Part shown: positions 27,018 through 33,922 of the stretch, one piece after another
Layout: every line of letters begins with the position of its first letter
How positions within the stretch are numbered: the first letter of the stretch is position 1
Source of the DNA: Streptomyces oceani
GTDB taxonomy: Bacteria > Actinomycetota > Actinomycetes > Streptomycetales > Streptomycetaceae
NCBI RefSeq assembly: GCF_001751245.1
Contig: NZ_LJGU01000132.1
Coordinates: 55,860-89,781 of the forward strand
Direction of reading: 5' to 3'
Length of the DNA: 33,922 nt
Made by a program: the position numbers and the translations under genes
The notes under the pieces: model-generated
Told to the model about the DNA's origin: nothing
The model's database searches: none
What the model saw: only the letters and a program-made list of their open reading frames with translations

Positions 27018-27904
27018 GAGCGACTACCAGGCTGCGGCGGCTCATCGACCGCGAGGACCGGCCGCTGATGCTGCCCGGAGCCCCGAACGCCCTCACCGCG
27101 CGCGTGGTCGAGGAGGCGGGCTTCGAGGCCGTGTACGTGTCGGGCGCGGGAGTCTCCAACACGCAGCTCGGCATGCCCGACCTCGGGCTGCTCAGCCTGC
27201 CCGAACTCGCCGGCCAGGTCGCGGCGATGGCGGACGCGACCGGTCTGCCGCTGGTCGTCGACGCCGACACCGGCTTCGGCAACGCGCTGAACGCCCAGCG
27301 CACGGTGCGTAGCCTGGAGCGGGCCGGAGCCGCCGCCGTACAGATCGAGGACCAGGCCAGCCCCAAGAAGTGCGGGCACTTCGCCGGCAAGGACGTCATC
27401 AGTACGGGCGAGATGCTCGGCAAGATCCACGCCGCCGTCGACGCGCGCCTGGACGACGATCTGTTGGTCATCGCCCGTACCGACGCGCGCGCGATGGAGG
27501 GCATCACGGCCGCCTGCGAGCGCGCCGCCGCCTACGCCGAGGCGGGCGCCGACGTCCTGTTCGTCGAGGCGCCGGTCAGTCGCGCGGAGATGCGCCAGAT
27601 CACCCGGGATGTTCCCGGCCGTCACATGGCCAACATGGTCGAGGGCGGACTCACCCCGCTGCTGCCCCGCGAGGAGCTTGGCGACCTCGGTTTCTCCGTG
27701 GCTCTCTACGCCAACGCCGCCATGCGCGGCGCCGTCCTCGGCATGCGAACGGTGCTCGACCACCTCCGGAAGCACGGCGACACCCGGGACGCCGAGGACC
27801 TCATGATCAGTTGGAGCGAGCGCCAGAACCTGGTGCGCAAGCCGCACTTCGACGCCCTCGACGAGCGCTACGCGGCGACCGAACGTACGGAGGAGTCCCC
27901 ATGA
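27014..27904 (+). CDS. Isocitrate lyase/PEP mutase-superfamily C-C lyase
   Basis: 296 residues, (beta/alpha)8 barrel. LPGAPNALTARVVEEAGFEAVYVSGAGVSNTQLGMPD opens the fold. Mg-binding Asp83 and Asp85 lie in VVDADTGFGN. QIEDQASPKKCGH places the catalytic Cys120 in the KKCGH loop. That cysteine marks a lyase (2-methylisocitrate, 2,3-dimethylmalate or related 2-hydroxy acid cleavage) rather than a mutase or hydrolase. Products would be pyruvate or glyoxylate plus a carboxylic acid. It differs from full-length isocitrate lyase in size and lacks a methylcitrate gene context, so plain PrpB is less likely. Coupled by ATGA overlaps to the GntR gene before and the amidohydrolase after. Confidence 0.88.
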   Translation: MRATTRLRRLIDREDRPLMLPGAPNALTARVVEEAGFEAVYVSGAGVSNTQLGMPDLGLLSLPELAGQVAAMADATGLPLVVDADTGFGNALNAQRTVRSLERAGAAAVQIEDQASPKKCGHFAGKDVISTGEMLGKIHAAVDARLDDDLLVIARTDARAMEGITAACERAAAYAEAGADVLFVEAPVSRAEMRQITRDVPGRHMANMVEGGLTPLLPREELGDLGFSVALYANAAMRGAVLGMRTVLDHLRKHGDTRDAEDLMISWSERQNLVRKPHFDALDERYAATERTEESP

Positions 27905-29307
27905 GCGAGTTCGACCTGCGGCTGCGTGGTGGCCGCGTCTTCCTGCACGACAACGGGCTCACCACGGCCGATCTGCTCATCCACGACGGGCGCATCGCCG
28001 GCGTCATCGACCCGAGCGCCCCCGCCCAGGCCATCGAGACGGTGGACCTGAACGGCGCCGCCGTGCTGCCCGGCGCCATCGACCCGCACGTCCACCTCGG
28101 CAAGGACATCCGGGTCCCGAGGGACCGCGAGGACGCCGAACGAGAGACCGCCTCGGCGGCGGCCGGCGGCGTCACCTCGATGCTGATCTACCTGATGAGT
28201 TCCGACCCCTACGACGAGGTGCACCACTCCGCGCGGGCGGCCATGGAGCTCGGCACACACACCGACTTCGGTTTTCACTACGTCCTCGGCACCGACGAGC
28301 ACGTCCGGGCCGTTCCCTCCTACGTCAGGGAACTCGGCGTCTCCAGCTTCAAGTTCTTCATGAACTTCCGCGGTGACGAGGGTGCCTACCTGGGCATGCC
28401 GGGGAACGACGACGGCTTCATGTACGACCTGCTGGGCACCACCGCCGACGCCGGCGCCATGGTCAACCCGCACCCCGAGAACATCGAGATCGTCTGGCGG
28501 CTGCGCCAGGAACCCCGCGACGAGTCGAAGGGTCCGCTGCACGCCTGGCACCTGACCCGCCCGCCGCTGGTGGAGGCCGAGGCCGAGCAACGGGTGGCCT
28601 ACCTGGCCGCGGCGACCGGCGCGTCCGCGTACGCCGTGCACACCTCCAGCTCCGCCGGGCTCGACGCCATGCGGATGCAGCGCTCCGCGTACCCGAACCT
28701 CTTCGTGGAAACCTGCACGCACTATCTGACCCTCACGACGTCCGCCTGCTGCGGCACCTACGGCAAGGTCAACCCGCCGTTGCGCCCCGAGTCGGACCTG
28801 GAGGCGCTGTGGGCGGGAGTCGCCGACGGCAGCGTGGACACCGTCGGTTCCGACCACAACGCCCGGCACCGCTCGTTCAAGGAGAAGGACATCTGGTCGG
28901 CCAGCGCGGGCTTCCCCGGCACCGGAGTGCTGCTGCCGCTGACCCTCGGCGAGGGACTGCGGCGGCACGTGCCGCTCGCCCGCCTGGTGGACGCCACCAG
29001 CACCCGTTCCGCAAAGCTCTTCGGCCTCTACCCCCGCAAGGGCGTCATCCGGGTCGGCTCCGACGCCGACCTCGCCGTGGTGGACCTCGACGGCGAGACG
29101 ACCATCGCCGCCGAACAGCAGCACTCAGCCGCCGACTACACCCCCTGGGAGGGACGTCACGCCCCCGTACGGATCGTCCACACCCTCGTACGCGGCCACT
29201 TCGCCGTACGCGACGGGCAGCTCTCCGAACAGCCGCGGGGGTCCTACCTGCACCGTGAACGCAGCGGCGCGAGCGCGCTGGCCGCCGCCGAGAAGGAGGA
29301 ACTGTGA
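27901..29307 (+). CDS. Dihydropyrimidinase/hydantoinase-like cyclic amidohydrolase
   Basis: 468 residues. Binuclear-metal ligands of the amidohydrolase fold can all be placed: His63 and His65 (DPHVHLG), Lys151 as the carboxylated bridge (SSFKFFMNFRG), His191 (NPHPEN), His247 (YAVHTSSSAG) and Asp318 (GSDHNARH). FxFMNF and CTHYLTL are typical of dihydropyrimidinases. It should hydrolyse the amide bond of a cyclic imide, ureide, lactam or enamide. NPHPEN replaces the usual H-A-E-N region of classical enzymes, hinting at a different substrate. Its ATG overlaps the lyase stop and its TGA overlaps the next GTG. Confidence 0.9.
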   Translation: MSEFDLRLRGGRVFLHDNGLTTADLLIHDGRIAGVIDPSAPAQAIETVDLNGAAVLPGAIDPHVHLGKDIRVPRDREDAERETASAAAGGVTSMLIYLMSSDPYDEVHHSARAAMELGTHTDFGFHYVLGTDEHVRAVPSYVRELGVSSFKFFMNFRGDEGAYLGMPGNDDGFMYDLLGTTADAGAMVNPHPENIEIVWRLRQEPRDESKGPLHAWHLTRPPLVEAEAEQRVAYLAAATGASAYAVHTSSSAGLDAMRMQRSAYPNLFVETCTHYLTLTTSACCGTYGKVNPPLRPESDLEALWAGVADGSVDTVGSDHNARHRSFKEKDIWSASAGFPGTGVLLPLTLGEGLRRHVPLARLVDATSTRSAKLFGLYPRKGVIRVGSDADLAVVDLDGETTIAAEQQHSAADYTPWEGRHAPVRIVHTLVRGHFAVRDGQLSEQPRGSYLHRERSGASALAAAEKEEL

Positions 29308-30023
29308 CGACCGCTGACCAGCCCTGGACCGTGGGCGGCGCCGGGGTGATCGACGAGACCACCCGGCGACGCTACGAACTGGCCGGCTTCGGCCGGCCGG
29401 CGGGACTCGGCACCCGACCCGCACTGCTCATCATCGACGTGCAGTACCGCACCGTCGGGACCCGGCCACAGCCGTTCGAGGAGGCCACGAAGGAGTTCAC
29501 CACCAGCTGCGGTCAGGCGGGTTGGGACGCCGTGGGCCGGATCAGCACGCTGCTCGGGGTCTTCCGGGACACGGGATGGCCGGTGCTCTACCCGCACGTG
29601 GCGCCGAAACGCAGCTACGACGCCGGACGGCTCGGGGCCAAGGTCCCCGGCATCATGGACATTCCGGAGCACGGCTACGACTTCGTCCAGGAGGTCGCTC
29701 CCGCCGACGTCGACGTGCTGCTGCCCAAGCGGCACCCGAGCGCGTTCTTCGGGACGCCGCTGACCAGCTACCTGGTGGAGGCCGGCGTGGACACCCTGGT
29801 GGTCGCGGGCTGCACCACCTCGGGTTGCGTCCGCTCCAGCGTCACGGACGCCTTCTCCCTCAACTTCCGCGTCGCCGTCCCCAGTGACGCGGTGTACGAC
29901 CGCAGCCCCGTGGTGCACGAGGCCAACCTCTTCGACATGGCGCAGAAGTACGCCGACGTCTCCACCACGGCGGAGCTGTTGCCCCGGCTGGCGGAGCTGC
30001 GTACCCGAGGAACGGACCGATGA
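29304..30023 (+). CDS. Isochorismatase-superfamily amidase (N-carbamoylsarcosine/maleamate amidase-like)
   Basis: 239 residues. The cysteine-hydrolase triad is Asp45 (LLIIDVQYRT), Lys142 (LLPKRHPSAFFGT) and Cys175 (GCTTSGCVRSS). VYDRSPVVHEANLFDMAQKYADV at the C-terminus is characteristic of the N-carbamoylsarcosine amidase branch, which also contains NicF-type maleamate amidases. An N-terminal extension of about 35 residues precedes the core. The reaction would release ammonia (and CO2 if the substrate is a carbamoyl compound) from the product of the preceding ring-opening enzyme. GTG start overlapping the previous stop; ATGA overlap with the next gene. Confidence 0.9.
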   Translation: MTTADQPWTVGGAGVIDETTRRRYELAGFGRPAGLGTRPALLIIDVQYRTVGTRPQPFEEATKEFTTSCGQAGWDAVGRISTLLGVFRDTGWPVLYPHVAPKRSYDAGRLGAKVPGIMDIPEHGYDFVQEVAPADVDVLLPKRHPSAFFGTPLTSYLVEAGVDTLVVAGCTTSGCVRSSVTDAFSLNFRVAVPSDAVYDRSPVVHEANLFDMAQKYADVSTTAELLPRLAELRTRGTDR

Positions 30024-31432
30024 GCGTGGAGAACACCGACGTGGACGTCGTGGTCGTCGGCGCGGGCGGCGGCGGCCTGACCGCCGCCATCGCGGCGGCG
30101 GAGACCGGCGCCAGCGTGGCTCTGCTGGAGAAGCTGGACCGTCCCGGGGGCAACACCTTCGTCTCCACCGGCTCCATCCCGGCCGGGGGGACCCGCTACC
30201 AGCGAGCCGCCGGTATCGAGGACGACGCCGAACGGATGACGGCCGACCTGCTGCGGCAGAGCGGCGACCACGAGGCGGAGCACCTGGTCCGCTTCCTCGC
30301 GGAGGAGTCGGCGGGCCTGGTGGAGTGGCTGGTGGAGCGGCACGACGTCGACCTTCGGATCATCACCGACTACAAGCACGTCGGACACAGCGTGCAGCGT
30401 CTGCACGCCCCGCCCGACCGGCGCGGTGAGTCCCTGATCCGGGACCTGTCCGCCGCCGCCAGGCGGCTGGACGTGGAGATCGTGGTGGGGAATCCGGTGG
30501 CCGGCCTGCTCGTCGAGGACGGGCGGGTCTCGGGAGTACGCGTGGCCGGCGAGCGAAGCGGCAGTTACGAACTGCGTTCGCACGCGGTCGTACTGGCGGG
30601 GAACGGCTTCGGCAACAACCAGCAGATGATCGACCGGTGGCTCCCGGAGGCGAGCGCCGCGCAGTACTTCGGTGCCGACGGCTCCACCGGGGAGAACATC
30701 ACCTGGGCCACCGACCTCGGAGCCCGGCTGCTCAACATGGGCGCCTACCAGGGCTACGCCGCCGTGGCGTACCCACACGGATCCATCGTCAGCTGGACCT
30801 CGGTGGAGAAGGGCGGCTTCCTGCTGGCCCCGGACGGCCACCGTATGGGCGATGAGAGCGTCGGCTACTCCGGCTTCGCCTCCGAGGTCGCCAAGGTCGC
30901 CGAGGAGAGCTGGGTGGTCTTCGACACCCGTATCCGGGACTTCATCGCCGGAAACGAGCCGGAGTTCGCCGAGTTGGTCACCATCGGGGGTGTCAAGGAA
31001 GCGACCAGTGCCACCGCGCTCGCCGAGATCATCGGCTGCTCGGCGACGGCCGTCGAGGCGGCGATCACCGACCAGCAGCGGGCCGCGGCGTCCGGCACCG
31101 CCGACGCCACCGGACGCCGCGACTTCCCCATGGGACCGCTGAAGGAGCCCTACTGCGCGGTCCGTTCCGTACCGGCGCTCTTCCACACCCAGGGCGGAGT
31201 GGACGTCGACCGGTACGCCCGGGTCATCCGCCAGGACGGCACCACCGTCCCCGGCCTCCACGCGGTCGGCGGTGTGACCGGAGGGCTGTCGGGGCGGTCC
31301 GGAGGCCGCGGCTACTCCTCCGGCAACGGCCTGCTCTCGGCCGTCGGACTCGGCCGGGTGGCGGGCAGCACGGCGGCGCGACGCCCAGGACGTCCGGCGC
31401 CGCACGCCGACCGCGACCCGGACGGTCCCTGA
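30020..31432 (+). CDS. Fumarate reductase/KstD-like FAD-dependent oxidoreductase
   Basis: 470 residues. Dinucleotide motif DVVVVGAGGGGLTAAIAAAETG (about 9-30), then LLEKLDRPGGNTFVSTGSIPAGG. NTFVSTG and the C-terminal GGVTGGLSGRSGGRGYSSGNGLLSAVGLGR match the fumarate-reductase/succinate-dehydrogenase flavoprotein superfamily that includes ketosteroid dehydrogenases and urocanate reductase. There is no heme domain, FMN-attachment domain or signal peptide, so it is a soluble cytoplasmic enzyme that reduces or creates a C=C bond next to a carbonyl or carboxylate. Last gene of the coupled set (ATGA overlap at 30020), with a hairpin 38 bases past its stop. The sequence ends with an Arg/Pro/Asp-rich tail. 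Confidence 0.88.
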   Translation: MSVENTDVDVVVVGAGGGGLTAAIAAAETGASVALLEKLDRPGGNTFVSTGSIPAGGTRYQRAAGIEDDAERMTADLLRQSGDHEAEHLVRFLAEESAGLVEWLVERHDVDLRIITDYKHVGHSVQRLHAPPDRRGESLIRDLSAAARRLDVEIVVGNPVAGLLVEDGRVSGVRVAGERSGSYELRSHAVVLAGNGFGNNQQMIDRWLPEASAAQYFGADGSTGENITWATDLGARLLNMGAYQGYAAVAYPHGSIVSWTSVEKGGFLLAPDGHRMGDESVGYSGFASEVAKVAEESWVVFDTRIRDFIAGNEPEFAELVTIGGVKEATSATALAEIIGCSATAVEAAITDQQRAAASGTADATGRRDFPMGPLKEPYCAVRSVPALFHTQGGVDVDRYARVIRQDGTTVPGLHAVGGVTGGLSGRSGGRGYSSGNGLLSAVGLGRVAGSTAARRPGRPAPHADRDPDGP

Positions 31433-31469
31433 CACACGGTTACGTCCCCAGCCGTGCCGTACTTGCCGG

Positions 31470-31488
31470 GGAGCGCGGTGCGCGCTCC
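31470..31488 (+). terminator. Terminator of the catabolic operon
   Basis: GGAGCGCG (31470-31477) pairs perfectly with CGCGCTCC (31481-31488) around a 3-base loop, 38 bases after the flavoprotein stop. A compact G+C stem in this position is the usual actinomycete terminator form; there is no T-run. Confidence 0.6.
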
Positions 31489-31534
31489 AAGCTCCTGCCG
31501 TTTCTCGCCACTTGACCGACGAGCACGTTCATCG

Positions 31535-31567
31535 GTAACCATGACGGCTCACCACCATGGTGGTTAC
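31535..31567. promoter_or_regulatory. Palindromic site upstream of the methyltransferase
   Basis: ACCACCATGGTGGT (31551-31564) is a perfect 14-base palindrome. GTAACC (31535-31540) and GGTTAC (31562-31567) form a wider dyad over it. The site lies about 105-135 bases before the methyltransferase ATG in a locally less G+C-rich stretch, which makes an operator plausible. The binding protein is unknown. Confidence 0.4.
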
Positions 31568-31670
31568 GATTCCGGTGATCACTCGCGGCGGTTGTCATTA
31601 CTATGGCGCGCGCACTCCTCTGACGCACGGAGCATTCGCCGAGAACTCCACTCCCCGGGAAGGCGGCACA

Positions 31671-32525
31671 ATGCCGATCAGCGACGCCAGCAGCGGTCAA
31701 CCACGCGATCTCCGCCTCGACCGCCCGCACTCCGCCCGTATGTACGACTACTACCTCGGAGGCAAGACCAACTACGACTCCGACCGCAAGGGCGCTGAGG
31801 AAGCTCTCAAGGCGTGGCCGGCGGCCCGCAGTGCCGCCCGTGCCAATCGCTCCTTCATGCACCGCGCCGTCCAGGTACTCGCCCACTCCGGGTTCAGCCA
31901 GTTCCTCGACATCGGGACCGGCATACCCACCAGCCCGAACCTCCACGAGGTCGCCCAACAGATCAACCCCAAGGCCCGTGTCGTCTACGCCGACAACGAC
32001 CCCATCGTGCTCGCGCACGCACGGGCGCTGCTGAACAGCACGGCACAAGGCCGTACCGCGTACGTCGAGGGCGACATCACGGAGCCGGACAGCATCCTGG
32101 GCGCGGCGGACCTGGTCCGAACCCTGGATCTGACCCAGCCGGTGGCGCTGTCCATCAACGCGGTCATGCACTTCGTGCCCGACGCACGTGACCCGTACGG
32201 CATCGCCTCGCATCTGCTCTCCGTGCTTCCGGCCGGTTCGGCACTGCTCCTGTCCCACGTCACCACCGACATCGATCCGCGCGGGGTCGGGCATTTGGTG
32301 CAGGTCTACACCGAGAAGGGCGTCCCCACCCAGGCACGCAGCCGCGACGAGGTCATCGCCTTCTTCGCCGGACTCGAGCTGCTCGACCCCGGCGTCGTCC
32401 TCGCCCACGAATGGCGGCCTGACATCACGGTCCCGTCGCCCGCGCACGCCCTGGGGACGACGCCCCAGCGGACGCCGACCGACGCTGAGGTCAGTCTCTG
32501 GGCGGGCGTAGCGCTCAAGCCCTGA
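31671..32525 (+). CDS. DUF574-type SAM-dependent methyltransferase
   Basis: 284 residues. RPHSARMYDYYLGGKTNYDSDRKGAEE is the family N-terminus, FLDIGTGIPTSPNLHEVAQ the SAM-binding loop, VVYADNDPIVLAHARALL the acidic strand, and LLDPGVVLAHEWRP the closing element. The ATG at 31671 has GGAAGG upstream; a longer frame starting at 31557 is not homologous. It is a paralogue of the protein at 20972-21769 (same layout, clearly different sequence). The target is unknown, and it has no operon partner on this strand. Confidence 0.9.
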   Translation: MPISDASSGQPRDLRLDRPHSARMYDYYLGGKTNYDSDRKGAEEALKAWPAARSAARANRSFMHRAVQVLAHSGFSQFLDIGTGIPTSPNLHEVAQQINPKARVVYADNDPIVLAHARALLNSTAQGRTAYVEGDITEPDSILGAADLVRTLDLTQPVALSINAVMHFVPDARDPYGIASHLLSVLPAGSALLLSHVTTDIDPRGVGHLVQVYTEKGVPTQARSRDEVIAFFAGLELLDPGVVLAHEWRPDITVPSPAHALGTTPQRTPTDAEVSLWAGVALKP

Positions 32526-32540
32526 GGCGTCCGGGCGCCA

Positions 32541-32834
32541 CTACGCCCCGCGTTCCAGCAGGTCGACCTGGAGGGGGTACGGCACGGTCGGCTGCTCGAA
32601 GCGCCGCGCGCACCGCTGGCACACGGCCGAGACCGCGCCCCGAAAGCCGCCTCCGGTACGTCGGTCGGCGCGCGTACGGACCGGGCTCCTGCCCATGACC
32701 GAGCAGTACGGACGCGGGGTGCCCGTATGGATCCCACTCGCCTCCGGCTGGCTCTCGGACGCGACACGCGCGGGCCGGGCGGTCACCACCAGCCGCTCGC
32801 CCACCAGCCCCGGGGCCGACGAAACGGCCAGCAC
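32541..32834 (-). CDS. Small hypothetical protein with Cys pair
   Basis: 97 residues from a GTG at 32834 to a TAG at 32541. About nine in ten third codon positions are G or C, as in the neighbouring genes, which supports coding on this strand rather than the overlapping plus-strand frames. One Cys-x2-Cys (VCQRCARRF, near residue 75) and one earlier cysteine (PRPYCSVMGRSPV) suggest metal binding, but with three cysteines a full zinc site is not proven. I do not recognise the family. It ends 15 bases from the convergent methyltransferase. Confidence 0.5.
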   Translation of the reverse strand: MLAVSSAPGLVGERLVVTARPARVASESQPEASGIHTGTPRPYCSVMGRSPVRTRADRRTGGGFRGAVSAVCQRCARRFEQPTVPYPLQVDLLERGA

Positions 32835-32892
32835 GGCGCTTCACCCGTCCGTGTAGTGGCCGGAGCACTTCCCCCTCGGTATGGTCGCTGGT

Positions 32893-33198
32893 ATGACCAC
32901 GAAGAAGTACACCGTGACACTGCCCGAGGAGCTGGCCGAGGCCATTCGGGCCGACGTGGGGCCAGGGGGGTTCAGCCGCTACGTCGCGCAGGCCATAGAG
33001 CGCAAGCGGGAACAGGAACGACTGGGCGAGGCCATCGACTGGTGGGAGTCCGAGTACGGACCCGTCAGCGAGGCCGAGATGGCCGAGGCCGCCGCGGAAC
33101 GCCAGGACATCGAGCGCAGGCATGCGGAGCTTTCCCGGGAATCGGACCAGGAAGGCGCGCCGAAGCCCGCTCGTGACGACTCCCAGCGCGCGGCGTGA
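32893..33198 (+). CDS. Ribbon-helix-helix antitoxin
   Basis: 101 residues. The N-terminal KKYTVTLPEELAEAIRADVGPGGFSRYVAQAIERKRE is a ribbon-helix-helix dimerisation/DNA-binding fold. The charged C-terminal part (WESEYGPVSEAEMAEAAAERQDIERRHAELSRESD) is suited to wrap the toxin. Start at 32893; TATGGT at 32880-32885 could serve as a -10 for a leaderless mRNA, and an upstream in-frame ATG at 32881 is an alternative. Its stop overlaps the toxin GTG (GTGA), so the two are coupled. It should neutralise the PIN protein and repress the pair. Confidence 0.85.
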   Translation: MTTKKYTVTLPEELAEAIRADVGPGGFSRYVAQAIERKREQERLGEAIDWWESEYGPVSEAEMAEAAAERQDIERRHAELSRESDQEGAPKPARDDSQRAA

Positions 33199-33593
33199 CC
33201 GGGGCGATGACCTACCTGCTCGACAGTGAGGGTCTGTCCCAATGGGTGCGCGGTGACCGGCGGATGGGATTCCGGCTCAAGGAGGCTTTTCGGCTCGGTC
33301 TCCGCGTCATGACCACCTCGATGACTCTCATCGAGGCCTATGACCGCACGGCGTACCGACCCGCGTGGCACTGGGCGCTCTCCCGGGTCCACGTCGAAGC
33401 GGTGACCGAGGACGTCGCGAAGGAGGCGATCGTCCTGCTTCGCGAGGCGGGACTGCACGGGCACAAGTACGCCATCGACGCATCTTTGGCAGCCATCGCC
33501 CTGCGGCAGCCCGCGCCGGTCACCGTCCTCACCTCCGACGAGGACGACATACGCGCGCTGTGCGGCGGTCGCGTCGTGACCGTGAAGCTCTGA
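33195..33593 (+). CDS. PIN-domain toxin ribonuclease
   Basis: 132 residues. The acidic active site of PIN nucleases can be placed: Asp10 (YLLDSEGLS), Glu47 (MTLIEAYD), Asp95 (YAIDASLAAIAL) and a final acidic group at Asp115-Asp118 (LTSDEDDI). VapC-type toxins cut specific RNAs when their antitoxin is degraded. The GTG at 33195 overlaps the antitoxin stop; an ATG at 33207 with GGGG upstream is an alternative start. Type II layout with antitoxin first. Confidence 0.82.
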   Translation: MTGAMTYLLDSEGLSQWVRGDRRMGFRLKEAFRLGLRVMTTSMTLIEAYDRTAYRPAWHWALSRVHVEAVTEDVAKEAIVLLREAGLHGHKYAIDASLAAIALRQPAPVTVLTSDEDDIRALCGGRVVTVKL

Positions 33594-33633
33594 CCGGCTC
33601 CCGCCCCCGGTTATCCCACAACCTCGCCCGCCG

Positions 33634-33653
33634 GCCACCCTCCCGCCGGTGGC
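33634..33653. terminator. Weak hairpin between PIN gene and hisF
   Basis: GCCACC (33634-33639) pairs with GGTGGC (33648-33653) around 8 bases, in the 151-base gap between the convergent PIN and hisF ends. Nearby CCGGTGG repeats allow other pairings, so this is only a candidate. Confidence 0.3.
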
Positions 33654-33744
33654 GCCGGAACCGGTGGTACGCAGGCATGGCACCACTCGGCACCCGGTGA
33701 CAGCTCCGGAGCGTCCGCGTGCCGCGCCACGCCCCGCGGAGCGC

Positions 33745-33922
33745 TCACCGCACCGGGTGGCCGGCCGCCCGCAGGGTGTCCTTGACCTGGCTGATCCGCA
33801 GGTCACCGAAGTGGAACACGGAGGCCGCCAGCACCGCGTCCGCGCCCGCGTCGATCGCCGGCGGGAAGTCGGCGAGCCGGCCCGCGCCGCCGCTGGCGAT
33901 CACCCTGCTGTACGGCCCAGGC
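33745..33922 (-). CDS. hisF: Imidazole glycerol phosphate synthase cyclase subunit, C-terminal part
   Basis: The last 58 codons of a minus-strand gene that runs off the window. [13 protein letters not shown]...[37 protein letters not shown] is the closing beta-alpha units of the HisF barrel: VIASGGAG is the phosphate-binding loop, and [14 protein letters not shown] the strand-8 signature. Within the histidine pathway HisF closes the imidazole ring and releases AICAR. Its presence marks the right edge as core chromosome. Confidence 0.88.
   Translation of the reverse strand, partial: PGPYSRVIASGGAGRLADFPPAIDAGADAVLAASVFHFGDLRISQVKDTLRAAGHPVR

Noticed and set aside
31557..31670. 38-residue N-terminal extension of the second methyltransferase
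   Set aside because: Starts within the palindrome, has no homology to the family, and the internal ATG at 31671 has a ribosome site.

Overview
The window is very G+C-rich with strong G/C bias at third codon positions, many GTG/TTG starts and 4-base ATGA/GTGA gene overlaps. It also carries families typical of Streptomyces and relatives: DUF397/DUF5753 regulators, SAM-dependent methyltransferases of the DUF574 type, and a sugar ABC transporter without its own ATPase. I read it as chromosomal DNA of a Streptomyces-like actinomycete. There is no rRNA, tRNA, CRISPR array, transposase or integrase that I can see.

Left part (1-5520, minus strand): an IclR regulator with a strong dyad over its 5' side, an OPT-family transporter, a protein of the NicX/M29 fold that keeps the mononuclear iron ligands of 2,5-dihydroxypyridine dioxygenase, and a large prolyl-aminopeptidase-type alpha/beta hydrolase behind a 12-bp hairpin. 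This is a small catabolic locus for a ring compound or a peptide. After a probable small ORF and a B3/B4-domain protein comes a divergent AraC regulator. It faces a plus-strand run: a PhyH-type dioxygenase, a sugar-binding lipoprotein, two sugar permeases and a Tat-exported GH109-type glycosidase (7724-13300).

Middle part: a DUF397 / DUF5753 / ATP-binding trio (13345-14364) in which the 5' ends of the two divergent genes are both missing at one point, as if a single deletion removed both N-termini and the promoter. Then follow an alpha/beta hydrolase, a LysR regulator divergent from a complete sdhCAB operon (succinate dehydrogenase with a single fused membrane subunit), and an XRE repressor divergent from a type I methionine aminopeptidase with a repeated operator-like sequence between them. 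Next are a DUF574 methyltransferase, a glutathionyl-hydroquinone-reductase-like protein and a DmpA-type peptidase.

Right part: the best candidate for an undescribed system is a tight plus-strand operon at 24972-31432. It encodes an MHS-family transporter, a GntR/FCD regulator, an isocitrate-lyase/PEP-mutase-type lyase, a dihydropyrimidinase-like cyclic amidohydrolase, an isochorismatase/N-carbamoylsarcosine-amidase-like amidase and a fumarate-reductase-like flavoprotein. The last five genes are joined by four consecutive ATGA/GTGA overlaps, and a hairpin follows. Together they suggest uptake, ring opening, deamidation, redox adjustment and C-C cleavage of a cyclic amide, imide or ureide. The substrate cannot be read from the sequence. 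The window ends with a second DUF574 methyltransferase, a small cysteine-containing ORF, a ribbon-helix-helix/PIN toxin-antitoxin pair and the C-terminal end of hisF on the minus strand.
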